Of a stretch of 64,000 nucleotides of DNA, positions 36,630-44,762 are shown piece after piece. Origin of the DNA: Deinococcales bacterium. GTDB lineage: Bacteria; Deinococcota; Deinococci; Deinococcales; JAAFIG01. Numbering within the stretch: position 1 is the stretch's first letter; every line of letters begins with the position of its first letter. The translations under genes were made by a program, and so were the position numbers. The stretch covers positions 96,503 through 160,502 of the forward strand of contig JAAFIG010000006.1 in the NCBI GenBank assembly GCA_013298595.1. The letters are read 5' to 3'. Below the pieces are notes generated by a model. The model saw only the letters and a list, made by a program, of their open reading frames with translations, made no database searches and had not been told where the DNA came from.

Positions 36630-36639
36630 TGGAGGTCAC

Positions 36640-36975
36640 ATGGACGCACATCAACTCAAAGGCAACCTCGAGCTAATCCTCCTGAGTATCCTCGAGCCAA
36701 CAGAAATGTATGGTTTAGAAATTACCAAAGAAGCTCAGGAACGCACCAATGGCATGTTTACTTTTTCGATTGGTAGTTTATACCCAGCGCTGCATCGGCT
36801 CGAGAATGCAGGTTTTATTCAAGGCAGATTCCAAGCTGCTCCACGTGGTGGTAGCCCTGTGAAGTTCTACAAAATCACGCCCAGCGGTATTCAAGAATTA
36901 AAAAGTCGGCAACGCGAATTCGAGGCTTTTGCCAGTGCCATCAGGAGCTTATGGAGTCCCTCGAGCAATACGTGA
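36640..36975 (+). CDS. PadR-family transcriptional regulator
   Basis: This 111-residue winged-helix repressor matches PadR: LKGNLELILLSIL, MYGLEITKEAQERT, FSIGSLYPALHRLENAGFI and the wing GSPVKFYKITPSGIQEL. It is a short PadR (subfamily 2) with only a brief C-terminal helix. GGAGG is four bases before the ATG. It overlaps the next gene by 25 bases, the common pairing of PadR with a HAAS-domain membrane protein. The palindrome just upstream is the likely binding site. Confidence 0.92.
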   Translation: MDAHQLKGNLELILLSILEPTEMYGLEITKEAQERTNGMFTFSIGSLYPALHRLENAGFIQGRFQAAPRGGSPVKFYKITPSGIQELKSRQREFEAFASAIRSLWSPSSNT

Positions 36976-38132
36976 ACCAAGCCACAAAGTTCTTGTGGGG
37001 CAAAAAGAAACACGAAATTCGTACCGAACTCATTGGCAATATCAAAGAAATGGCACTCGAGTATCAATTGCGTGGTTTGAGTGCTACTGAAAGTATCTCC
37101 GAGGCAATCAAAGAATTTGGTGATGTTCGACAACTCAGCCGTCAATTTATGGAGGTTCACACCATGCCAACAGTTCATAAAACCATTACTTTACTTGGTT
37201 TTGTTTCGGGTTTTGCTTTGCTTGCTGCTGTTTCGAGTGCAGCTCCGCTACAAATTAGCACGACTGCTCCACTGCCTGATTGCAGAAGTGTTAATCCAAC
37301 AGGGGCTATCAATGCAGCATTTCATTGTACATACGGTGGTCCTTGGGTACGATTATCGGAATTGCAAGATGAAATTAAAAGTGCTGGTGGGGCAGTACTT
37401 TTAGCCAATCAAGAATTACAAATTGGTTTTGCTAATGATAAAAGTATTGTGCGTTTCTCGATTAAAAACCCTGAACCTTTGACACCTGTACCTGGAGGTA
37501 TGCCCGAATTTGTGTTTTATCAGTTTTATAGTTTCCAGCGCGATGGAGAAACGTTTATTAACATCAATACACTGCTCGAGAATGTCATTCGTCAATCTCA
37601 ATTGGTGGTGCAGCTCGAGGGTTGGCAAAATCCTAATTTATTGGTTGGAAAAACAAAACTGACCATTGGCACAACTCAAACACCGTTTATTGCTCAGCAT
37701 ATGTACAGTTTTACTTTAACCGAAGCACTGCGTTTACAATTACCGAACCGCGATCAAGATACCAAATTTGGGAAAATCTGGGGCGTGCAATACCAAAGTG
37801 CAGATTCAGATAATGTTCGTTACACATTTAAACCGCACCGCTTAGAATTACTAGACAAAAGTAATGGTATTTACGCTGTTGTGAGCCAAAATATTGCGGG
37901 TAATCTGCGTGGCACATTTCAGTATACCATTGCTCAAAGTCAAAATGGCATCCTCGAGATTGCCTTACCCAGTCAGAAAGCCAATTTTGTGGGTTCTTTC
38001 AAAGATATGCTTGGTACTGCGTCTGAACTCGAGCAGAATATGGTGTTGATAAAACTGACTGGTCAGTTAAATGGGAATACGTTTACTGTTGTCCAACCAA
38101 AGAACACGTTTAGTTTGGCAGGCACGCGTTAA
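36951..38132 (+). CDS. Permease-prefix/HAAS-domain membrane-anchored exoprotein
   Basis: This 393-residue protein starts with an approximately 65-residue HAAS-like ('permease prefix') domain: LEQYVNQATKFLWGKKKHEIRTELIGNIKEMA, then ATESISEAIKEFGDVRQLSRQF. A single membrane helix follows (about 78-98, LLGFVSGFALLAAVSS), then an approximately 290-residue external region of beta character with no family I recognise. HAAS domains usually sit in the cytoplasm and pair with PadR regulators. This one would link a cytoplasmic sensor helix bundle to an exported domain. The start overlaps padR. A terminator lies 37 bases downstream. Confidence 0.72.
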   Translation: MESLEQYVNQATKFLWGKKKHEIRTELIGNIKEMALEYQLRGLSATESISEAIKEFGDVRQLSRQFMEVHTMPTVHKTITLLGFVSGFALLAAVSSAAPLQISTTAPLPDCRSVNPTGAINAAFHCTYGGPWVRLSELQDEIKSAGGAVLLANQELQIGFANDKSIVRFSIKNPEPLTPVPGGMPEFVFYQFYSFQRDGETFININTLLENVIRQSQLVVQLEGWQNPNLLVGKTKLTIGTTQTPFIAQHMYSFTLTEALRLQLPNRDQDTKFGKIWGVQYQSADSDNVRYTFKPHRLELLDKSNGIYAVVSQNIAGNLRGTFQYTIAQSQNGILEIALPSQKANFVGSFKDMLGTASELEQNMVLIKLTGQLNGNTFTVVQPKNTFSLAGTR

Positions 38133-38168
38133 TAATTGAAGTTTTTCTCGAGATTCTGACATCCTCTA

Positions 38169-38200
38169 ACCCCAAATCTATTAGGGGTTGTTTTTGTTTT
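38169..38200 (+). terminator. Intrinsic terminator after the padR operon
   Basis: AACCCC pairs with GGGGTT across a ten-base loop and is followed by GTTTTTGTTTT. It separates the PadR operon from the 38237 gene. Confidence 0.7.
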
Positions 38201-38236
38201 CACAACGCAATGTTAAACTCTCAGCGGAGGTGCGTT

Positions 38237-38530
38237 ATGGCAACCATTACTTTCTTTAACAATCAACAACCCCTAAAACTCGAGAACATCGCTGTTGCAC
38301 AAGCAGCAATGGAATCCTGGGCAGCACAAAATGGGTTTGAAAGTGTTTCTTTGCATCTCGAAGCTGAAAATAAATTATTTGTTCAATTTGATACTGGTGT
38401 TCTACTCTCGAGTTGGCTGGATTTACATGCCGTCGAGCGCAACGATACCGAAGCGCTTGAGGAACAACTGGATTTTGCTCGAGGCGAATTTCGTCGGCGA
38501 GCCGCAGGTTATGGGCAGTTTGATCGTTAA
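38237..38530 (+). CDS. Small conserved-looking protein, function unknown
   Basis: This 97-residue acidic soluble protein (MATITFFNNQQ..., LEEQLDFARGEFRRRA near the end) belongs to no family that I recognise. The start is chosen for GGAGG six bases upstream; an ATG nine codons earlier has none. Its stop overlaps the tsaD start as TAATG, so the two are translationally coupled. That suggests a cytoplasmic house-keeping role, but nothing else supports a function. Confidence 0.65.
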   Translation: MATITFFNNQQPLKLENIAVAQAAMESWAAQNGFESVSLHLEAENKLFVQFDTGVLLSSWLDLHAVERNDTEALEEQLDFARGEFRRRAAGYGQFDR

Positions 38531-39543
38531 TGCTTGTACTGGGTATAGATACCAGTTGTGATGACACTGGCGTGGGTATTGTGCGTGATGGCACGATTCT
38601 AGCCAATGTCATTGCTTCACAAAGTTTGCACCGAGCTTTTGGTGGTGTCATGCCAGAACTGGCTTCTCGAGCGCACTTAGAAAGCATTGATCAAGTGGTT
38701 GGTTTGGCATTATCCGATGCCAATGTACAACTTGGGGATATTGATGTGATTGCTGCCACCAGAGGTCCTGGTTTAGCAGGTTCTTTGTTAATTGGTTTTT
38801 TATATGCTAAGGGTTTAGCTTTTGGTTTACAAAAAACCTTTTATGCGATGCACCACTTAGAGGGGCATATTCAAAGTGCTTTAGCTTCCGAACCGAGTCT
38901 CGAGCCGCCTTTTTTGGCATTGATTGCTTCGGGTGGTCATACGCATTTATTTGATTGCCAAGTTGTTGGGCAGTACACACTCATTGGTGCCACAAGGGAT
39001 GATGCTGCTGGTGAGGCATTTGATAAAGTGGCGCGTTTACTCGAGCTTGGTTTCCCTGGTGGACCTGCGATTTCTCAGGCGGCAAAATCAGGCAACGACC
39101 AAGCTTATCCGTTTACGATGCCGTTAATTGGGCAAAAAGGCTTTGATTTCTCGTACAGTGGCATTAAAAACGCTGCTCGCTTAGCTGTTGAAGCACGCAA
39201 CAAAGGCACACTCGAGATTTCGGTGTCAGATCTGGCTGCCAGTTTTGAACGTGTCATGGTTGAAAGCTTGGTCAAAACCACACTGCGTGCTGCCAAAGCA
39301 CACTCGAGAACCACTATTGTTGTGGCTGGTGGCGTGGCTGCTAATCAGCGTTTACGCCAGACCTTAATCAATCAAGCCAGTAAACTCAAAACTCGAGCGG
39401 TATTTCCACCTGCTCAGCTTAATACCGATAACGGCGCAATGATTGCTCTTGCTGCTTGGTTACGCAGCACTCGAGCTGAACCCAGCGATTCACTGGATTT
39501 AGGTGTGATTCCGTATTGGGCATTGGATAGTAGTCAGTTGTAG
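38530..39543 (+). CDS. tsaD: tRNA N6-adenosine threonylcarbamoyltransferase TsaD
   Basis: TsaD, with TsaB/TsaE, transfers threonylcarbamoyl to A37 of ANN-decoding tRNAs. The 337-residue ASKHA-fold protein begins LGIDTSCDDTGVGIV. It has the metal-binding HHLEGH near residue 110, the nucleotide-binding LIASGGHTHLF, and the C-terminal TDNGAMIALAA. Length and motifs are normal. It converges on the amidase gene with six bases between. Confidence 0.96.
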   Translation: MLVLGIDTSCDDTGVGIVRDGTILANVIASQSLHRAFGGVMPELASRAHLESIDQVVGLALSDANVQLGDIDVIAATRGPGLAGSLLIGFLYAKGLAFGLQKTFYAMHHLEGHIQSALASEPSLEPPFLALIASGGHTHLFDCQVVGQYTLIGATRDDAAGEAFDKVARLLELGFPGGPAISQAAKSGNDQAYPFTMPLIGQKGFDFSYSGIKNAARLAVEARNKGTLEISVSDLAASFERVMVESLVKTTLRAAKAHSRTTIVVAGGVAANQRLRQTLINQASKLKTRAVFPPAQLNTDNGAMIALAAWLRSTRAEPSDSLDLGVIPYWALDSSQL

Positions 39544-39549
39544 CAGCAG

Positions 39550-40881
39550 CTATTCTTTAACCTGTTGGCGTTCCACCCACCACCCAAGCTCGAGAGCGGT
39601 TGTGTCCTCACCTCGAGCTGTGACAATTTGTAAACCAACAGGTAAACCATTGTCTTGGGTAAATGGAATAGAAAGAGTTGGAACACCAACCAAACTAAAT
39701 GGCACTGTGAGTTCGATAAAAGCATTGCGGTGCGAGCGTTTGCCGCTTTCAAGTTCGACTTCTTGTGTGCCTCTGGGTGGGGCAGCAAGTGGCGCGGTTG
39801 GCAGAATGAGGGCATCCACTTGTCTCAGGGTTTGCTCGAGTCCTGAGCGCACTTGGCGGCGTTGTTCTCGGGCGGTTAAGTAATCTCGAGCAGTGATGGT
39901 CGCTCCGTTCTCGAGAGCAGGACGTACCAGTGCAGAAAATCCTGCTGGGTTTTGCTCGAGGGCTGCTTGGTGAATATACGCTGCTTCGGTACGAACAATT
40001 GGGGTGTAGCAAGTGTTAGCAAGCTCGAGGTGCTCGGGGTTGATTTCAATAATTTCTGCTCCAGCCTGACGGCATTGCTCGAGCAGGGTATTAAAGGCTT
40101 GACGCACAGTTGTCCCAAGCCGACCTTCAAGAAATCGCACAGGCACACCTAATCGAATGCCACGTAAATGCTGGAGTTGATGCAAAGGCAAATTGCGATG
40201 GGCTAATACCTCGAGCATGGTGTGGGCATCTTGCACAGAACGGGTGATTGCCCCAGCGTGATCGCAGGTGGTGGATAAATGCAGCGCACCTGTCAGTGGA
40301 ATCCAACCAAAAGTAGGTTTGAAACCAACCACACCACAAAAACTGGCAGGAATACGCACTGAACCGCCCGTATCCGAACCCAAACTAGCAAAACCAATAT
40401 CGGCAGCCACAGCCGCCGCACTGCCACTGCTCGAGCCTCCTGCTTGACGGTCTGGGGCTAAGGGATTTTGCACATCGCCTGTCCAGAGGTTTTCGCCAGT
40501 GATGCCCAAAGCAATTTCGTGCATATTGGTTTTACCAAGAAGAATTGCCCCTGCATCCACAAGGTGCTGCACCGCTTGGGCATGAAGACTTGGGTTTTGG
40601 AAAGCTGCGGGTAACATAGCTCGAGTACCCGCTTGGGTTGGCATACCTGCCACATTAAATAAATCTTTGATGGTGATTGGAATACCATGCAATGCACCTT
40701 TACTTGGGTGAGCATCTGCATTTCTGGCAGCTTCTAAGGCTTTCTCAGCCGCTAAATGCGCGAAAATATTGAGATCAGCTCGAGCCGCAGCCGTGTTTAA
40801 TGCTGTCTCAACCAGTTCTACACTGGTTATTTCGCCATTTTTTAAAGCAGCTCGAGTTTCTTGGATGGTTTTTGCTGGCAT
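39550..40881 (-). CDS. Amidase (amidase-signature family)
   Basis: This 443-residue hydrolase has the Ser-cisSer-Lys triad: Lys72 in TIKDLF, Ser151 in GGSSSGS and Ser174 in DTGGSVRIPA. It resembles GatA in the signature domain. No gatB or gatC is nearby and the C-terminal half is not specially GatA-like, so a stand-alone amidase or allophanate/aryl-acylamidase-type enzyme is as likely. An in-frame start 28 codons upstream adds non-conserved sequence; ATG 40881 gives the normal N-terminus MPAKTIQETRAAL. It is divergent from the solute-binding protein. Confidence 0.85.
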   Translation of the reverse strand: MPAKTIQETRAALKNGEITSVELVETALNTAAARADLNIFAHLAAEKALEAARNADAHPSKGALHGIPITIKDLFNVAGMPTQAGTRAMLPAAFQNPSLHAQAVQHLVDAGAILLGKTNMHEIALGITGENLWTGDVQNPLAPDRQAGGSSSGSAAAVAADIGFASLGSDTGGSVRIPASFCGVVGFKPTFGWIPLTGALHLSTTCDHAGAITRSVQDAHTMLEVLAHRNLPLHQLQHLRGIRLGVPVRFLEGRLGTTVRQAFNTLLEQCRQAGAEIIEINPEHLELANTCYTPIVRTEAAYIHQAALEQNPAGFSALVRPALENGATITARDYLTAREQRRQVRSGLEQTLRQVDALILPTAPLAAPPRGTQEVELESGKRSHRNAFIELTVPFSLVGVPTLSIPFTQDNGLPVGLQIVTARGEDTTALELGWWVERQQVKE

Positions 40882-40936
40882 GGTGTCATCATAGCCGATT
40901 GCTCTCTGCCAACCAATTGACATAGACTTGGCAACC

Positions 40937-42241
40937 ATGAAGAACGTTCTCACTCGAGTTATCACTGCAACGCTGCTGTGCTTTGTTGGAGCGGCGCTGG
41001 CATTACAAGTACAGCATCAAGAACCACTTGCCCCACTCCCAGAAGCCGATGCTGTACTCGAGGTATGGAGTACGGCTCCAGGGCTGGATGATTTAGCCAC
41101 TATGTTCAAAGCACGGCATAACAATGTGGTGATAAAAGTAAAAACTTTTCCCACGGGCGCAGATTTATATAAGAGTTTACAAGCTGCTTTGCTACGCGGC
41201 GAAGGTATGCCTGATGTGGCTCGAGTTGAGTATGCGTTTTTGCCGTGGTTGCAACGCAGCAATGGTTTACTTGATTTACGTAACAATGCCAATCTTGGTT
41301 CGGTTTTTGTACCTTGGGCATGGTCGCAAGTCTCGAGTTTAGGTGGTGTGTATGGTGTACCACAAGACATCGGAGCACTGGCTTTGTTATACCGCGAAGA
41401 TATTTTTGGACGCTACAGCATTGCGGCTCCGCGCACTTGGGCAGATTTTGCTCGGGTTGGTGAAGCTTTACAAAGTAAAACCAAAGGGCAAGTCAAACTG
41501 ACCAATTTTGATCGTTCAAGTTTGTTTTTTGCAGCTTTACTTTGGGCACAAGGTGGACGTTTATGGACCAGTGAGGATAGTGGCTATACCCAAACCCTCG
41601 ATTCGGTATTAGCAAGACAAATGCTTTCGTATTGGGGTGGTTTAATTCGTAAAAACATTGTCACAACCCTACCCGAGTACAGTGTCGAACATTGGAATGC
41701 ACTGCGTAGCGGCAGGCTTGCTAGTGCGATTATCCCAGCGTGGGCGCTAGGCGCTTTTGCACGCAATCTCGAGCCTGCTGTACAAAAAGGTGCTCAGTAT
41801 CGTTTAGCTGTTTTGCCCAATGCAGGTAAAACCAGCAGTGGCAATTGGGGCGGCTCGAGTTTAGTGGTGGCTAAAGCAACCCGTTTTCCTGATGCTGCTA
41901 CAGCTTTTGCTTTATATAGCACCACTGCTGCTGATGCCATCGCTTCGATGTGGACTAAAGAATCACGCTTACCTGCCATGCAAAGTGGTTTTAATCTTGC
42001 CGAATTAAATGGCAGTCCAACTTTTGCTTTTGGCGAAAACCCTGCCGAGTTTTACCAACAAGCTTCGAGTAGTATTCCCGAAAAATTTGAATGGTCGCCG
42101 TGGTTACCCACAGCCGATGCTGTGTACCGAAAATTATTTGACAGTGCCTTAAATAATCAAATTTCCTTTGGGCAACTGGCAGAACGCTGGCAAAAACAAA
42201 CCCTCGAGTTAGCATGGCGTGAAGGTTTTACTGTTCGTTAA
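40937..42241 (+). CDS. Extracellular solute-binding protein, family 1 (ABC sugar-type), orphan
   Basis: This 434-residue exported protein has the signal peptide MKNVLTRVITATLLCFVGAALA. The mature part follows the bilobal family-1 pattern: VLEVWSTAPGLDDLATMFKARH, MPDVARVEYAFLPWL, GVPQDIGALALLYRED, NWGGSSLVVAKATRFP. Such proteins capture sugars or oligosaccharides for ABC importers. No permease or ATPase gene is adjacent. There is no lipobox Cys at the cleavage site. TTGACA at 40917-40922 lies only 15 bases from the ATG, too close for a standard -35. An upstream TTG at 40928 is less likely as the start. Confidence 0.85.
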   Translation: MKNVLTRVITATLLCFVGAALALQVQHQEPLAPLPEADAVLEVWSTAPGLDDLATMFKARHNNVVIKVKTFPTGADLYKSLQAALLRGEGMPDVARVEYAFLPWLQRSNGLLDLRNNANLGSVFVPWAWSQVSSLGGVYGVPQDIGALALLYREDIFGRYSIAAPRTWADFARVGEALQSKTKGQVKLTNFDRSSLFFAALLWAQGGRLWTSEDSGYTQTLDSVLARQMLSYWGGLIRKNIVTTLPEYSVEHWNALRSGRLASAIIPAWALGAFARNLEPAVQKGAQYRLAVLPNAGKTSSGNWGGSSLVVAKATRFPDAATAFALYSTTAADAIASMWTKESRLPAMQSGFNLAELNGSPTFAFGENPAEFYQQASSSIPEKFEWSPWLPTADAVYRKLFDSALNNQISFGQLAERWQKQTLELAWREGFTVR

Positions 42242-42246
42242 GCAGA

Positions 42247-42852
42247 TTATTTTTGTAAAACACCATACAAGAAAACATCGCTGATTAAATCTGCCAGATT
42301 GGTTGGTGGTACAGAAAAATCGCTGGGTACAAAAGCCCGTTTGATACTGGGTTGGAATACCAAAGTGGTCAGCATTCCCGCGTACTCGAGTGGGTCTGCT
42401 GGACGTAAACGCTGTTCGGCAAAGCCAAGCGCAAATACACTACTAATGATGTAAATAAAAGGTTTTAAGGATAAATCGGCTTGTAAATCGCTGGAGAAAC
42501 TCGAGGATAAAAGCACATGAAAAAAACCTTGGTTTTCGCTTTGGTATTGCACAGTTTCTTGCACCACAGCCCGTAATTGCTTTTCAAATCCAGTTTGTTG
42601 CCCCACAACAGCTGCGACGCGTTGGGCAAGCTCGAGTAATTTGTATTCGCGTAATGCCACCATTAACGTGGTTTTATCCTTGAAGTGTTTGTACAAACCC
42701 ACTCGAGTCAGCAGTGCCCGTTCAGCAATTTTATCCATCGAGGCGCTGCCATAACCATCTTCGGATAGTACAGCCAAGGCAGCCTCGAGAATTTCGATTT
42801 TGCGTTTCTCGGCACGGCGTTGCCCTAACGTCGGAACAGTCATTAACCACAT
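42247..42852 (-). CDS. TetR/AcrR-family regulator
   Basis: This 201-residue protein has an N-terminal TetR helix-turn-helix of the usual form (ILEAALAVLSEDGYGSASMDKIAERA, then RVGLYKHFKDKTTLMVALREY). The ligand-binding C-terminal domain is not recognisable. Two ATGs (42852, 42843) are possible starts. It follows the epimerase gene by six bases on the same strand, so the regulator probably controls itself and the reductase through the palindrome at 43931. Confidence 0.88.
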   Translation of the reverse strand: MWLMTVPTLGQRRAEKRKIEILEAALAVLSEDGYGSASMDKIAERALLTRVGLYKHFKDKTTLMVALREYKLLELAQRVAAVVGQQTGFEKQLRAVVQETVQYQSENQGFFHVLLSSSFSSDLQADLSLKPFIYIISSVFALGFAEQRLRPADPLEYAGMLTTLVFQPSIKRAFVPSDFSVPPTNLADLISDVFLYGVLQK

Positions 42853-42858
42853 TCTATA

Positions 42859-43899
42859 TTAAGCTCGAGCTATTTTTTGGGTTGGGGCAAGTGGATTGAT
42901 ATACCCGTTTTCTTGGTACCAAGTAAGTGTGTCGCGCAGCGTTTGCTCGAGTGGTCGGAAAGTAATGCCTAGTTCGCGTTCGGCTTTGGCGCTGGACAAT
43001 GTGTGCAATGCCAACATGGTTTGAATACCATCAAAAGGCATGGTTGGGGTTTTCTTTTGCAAACCCGAAACAAAAGTATCCACTTTTGCCAGTGTAAGCA
43101 CCAACCAATTTGGCATTTGTAGCGTAGGGGATTTCACACCAGAGATTTGCTCGAGTACTGGGAACATCTCAGCAAATTTGACTAAACGCCCTGCCACAAT
43201 GTACTTCTCGCCATGTTGCCCAAGTTGTACCGCTTTCATCATGGCAGTAGCAACGTCTCTGGCATCTACAGTGCTTGTACCAGCATTGATCACACCAGGA
43301 ATCTTCTTGTTCATAAAATCCAGAATGAGTTGCCCAGCCGCTGTTGGCGCAGCATCTCTGGGTGCAATCATCCAACCAGGCAAAATGGATACCAGCTTCA
43401 TGGCTCGAGGTGCCGCTTGTAACCATTTGGCAATGGCAAGATCACCTTCGACTTTACTTTTAAAATACAAGTTTTGAGTATTTGTAGCAAAAGGTGTGTT
43501 TTCATCTGCTATCGCATGATTGGCAGGAATAGCAATTGAACCGCTCGAGGAAACATGGATAAACGATTTCACACCCATTTTTTCGGATAACCCAATCAAC
43601 TCGAGAGTAGCATCTATGTTGATGGCTTTTAATTTCTTCCAATGGTCTTCGCCAGCCGAGTAATACTCGCGGAAATACGCGGCTGTATGAAAAACTGCAT
43701 CCACTCCTTCGAGCGCAGCAGCAAATCCTGCCACGTTTTCCATATCCCCTTCGATGATCTCGAGGGATAAGTTGCCAAAGAGCTTCTGGGCTTTTTGTTT
43801 GGAACGCACCAACGCTTTAACTTGCCAGCCTTGCTCGAGTAAAGCACGAACCAAGTTGTGACCGAGCATACCTGTGCTACCTGTAATAAGTGCTTTCAT
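42859..43899 (-). CDS. NAD(P)-dependent epimerase/dehydratase (extended SDR)
   Basis: This 346-residue oxidoreductase has the Rossmann motif GSTGMLGHNL at the N-terminus, Ser in VSSSGS and YFKSK as the YxxxK catalytic pair (residues about 145-149). It resembles dihydroflavonol-4-reductase-like and hopanoid-associated sugar epimerases. The substrate is not predictable. The start is preceded by AAAAGGAGTC. It is first in an operon with a TetR regulator. Confidence 0.85.
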   Translation of the reverse strand: MKALITGSTGMLGHNLVRALLEQGWQVKALVRSKQKAQKLFGNLSLEIIEGDMENVAGFAAALEGVDAVFHTAAYFREYYSAGEDHWKKLKAINIDATLELIGLSEKMGVKSFIHVSSSGSIAIPANHAIADENTPFATNTQNLYFKSKVEGDLAIAKWLQAAPRAMKLVSILPGWMIAPRDAAPTAAGQLILDFMNKKIPGVINAGTSTVDARDVATAMMKAVQLGQHGEKYIVAGRLVKFAEMFPVLEQISGVKSPTLQMPNWLVLTLAKVDTFVSGLQKKTPTMPFDGIQTMLALHTLSSAKAERELGITFRPLEQTLRDTLTWYQENGYINPLAPTQKIARA

Positions 43900-43930
43900 A
43901 ATGACTCCTTTTGCATTGCTATGTCAATTT

Positions 43931-43967
43931 AGTTTACATTATGTATACTTTTCTTAGCATTTGTCAA
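43931..43967 (-). promoter_or_regulatory. Promoter and TetR-like operator for the epimerase-tetR operon
   Basis: On the minus strand, TTGACA (43962-43967) and CATAAT (43938-43943) are 18 bases apart. The quasi-palindrome AGTATACAT-A-ATGTAAACT (43931-43949, one mismatch between arms) covers the -10. This is a typical TetR operator location. Confidence 0.6.
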
Positions 43968-44025
43968 CTGTGATTTATGCGCCATTTCTCAGATACCAGA
44001 GTCCATAACCAATTAAACTCGAGAC

Positions 44026-44047
44026 ACTTGACATCAAGTCCACTTGA
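44026..44047 (+). promoter_or_regulatory. ACTTGA repeats upstream of the merR-like gene
   Basis: ACTTGA-CA-TCAAGT forms a perfect inverted repeat (44026-44039), and a third ACTTGA follows at 44042-44047, ending 18 bases before the ATG. TTGACA is embedded in it but has no clear -10. It is a candidate self-binding site. Confidence 0.4.
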
Positions 44048-44065
44048 CGTTTCAAACTAACAACC

Positions 44066-44740
44066 ATGAAATACGAAACAGGTATCAGCATGAACAAACC
44101 TTCCCCAACACAAACCCTCGAGTACGAAGCTAAACGTTTTTCGGCGATGCTCGAGCATCCCAAACTAGGAGCAATGACATTAGCCTTAGTTCAAAACAAC
44201 AGTGCTGCTCTTAGCAACCCAAAAGGAATTGGCATTGGAGATTTTGCCAAAATACACAATATCCCCACTTCCACACTTCGGTACTATGTCGAACTGGGTT
44301 TGGTGACACCAGTCACAGTCAATGGTAAATTCCGATTCTCATTTCAAAATATTGCCGAAATCGAACAAGTCCTCCACTGGTCATCTTTAGGCATGAAACT
44401 CGAGGAAATAGCCAAGCGTCATAACACAAGTTTGGGTGGTAGCGAGATCAACGGCAAACCAATACTGCATCACAAAATCACTGACCCAGCCATGCTCAAA
44501 GCCATTCAGGAACGCTTTACCAAAGAAGGCAACCCTGCCATTCTGACAGCCGAAGCAGCCCTTGAACTTGTAGCACAACTCGGATTAACCCCAGAAGCCC
44601 CCAAACAACGTTTACTCGAGGATTACGACGAAATCATTGCACGACTCGAGGTAAAGCAACAAGAAATTCAAACGCAACTCGAGCGTGCCAAAGCCAGCCG
44701 TGAACGTTTGCAACAAGAACAAATCTGCGAATTGCAATAG
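44066..44740 (+). CDS. MerR-like transcriptional regulator
   Basis: This 224-residue protein has a MerR-type winged helix at residues about 53-120: IGIGDFAKIHNIPTSTLRYYVELGLV, then FSFQNIAEIEQVLHWSSLGMKLEEIAKRHN. It is unusual in having 50 residues before the helix-turn-helix. The C-terminus is a long predicted coiled coil (LEDYDEIIARLEVKQQEIQTQLERAKASRERLQQEQ) that probably dimerises. There is no conserved metal-binding Cys, so the signal is unknown. A start at 44090 is also possible. Confidence 0.8.
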   Translation: MKYETGISMNKPSPTQTLEYEAKRFSAMLEHPKLGAMTLALVQNNSAALSNPKGIGIGDFAKIHNIPTSTLRYYVELGLVTPVTVNGKFRFSFQNIAEIEQVLHWSSLGMKLEEIAKRHNTSLGGSEINGKPILHHKITDPAMLKAIQERFTKEGNPAILTAEAALELVAQLGLTPEAPKQRLLEDYDEIIARLEVKQQEIQTQLERAKASRERLQQEQICELQ

Positions 44741-44762
44741 TTCCTTTTAAGCTCGAGCTTAT

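Noticed and set aside
39550-40881. Calling the amidase gatA
   Set aside because: The triad is shared by all amidase-signature enzymes and no gatB/gatC is present nearby.
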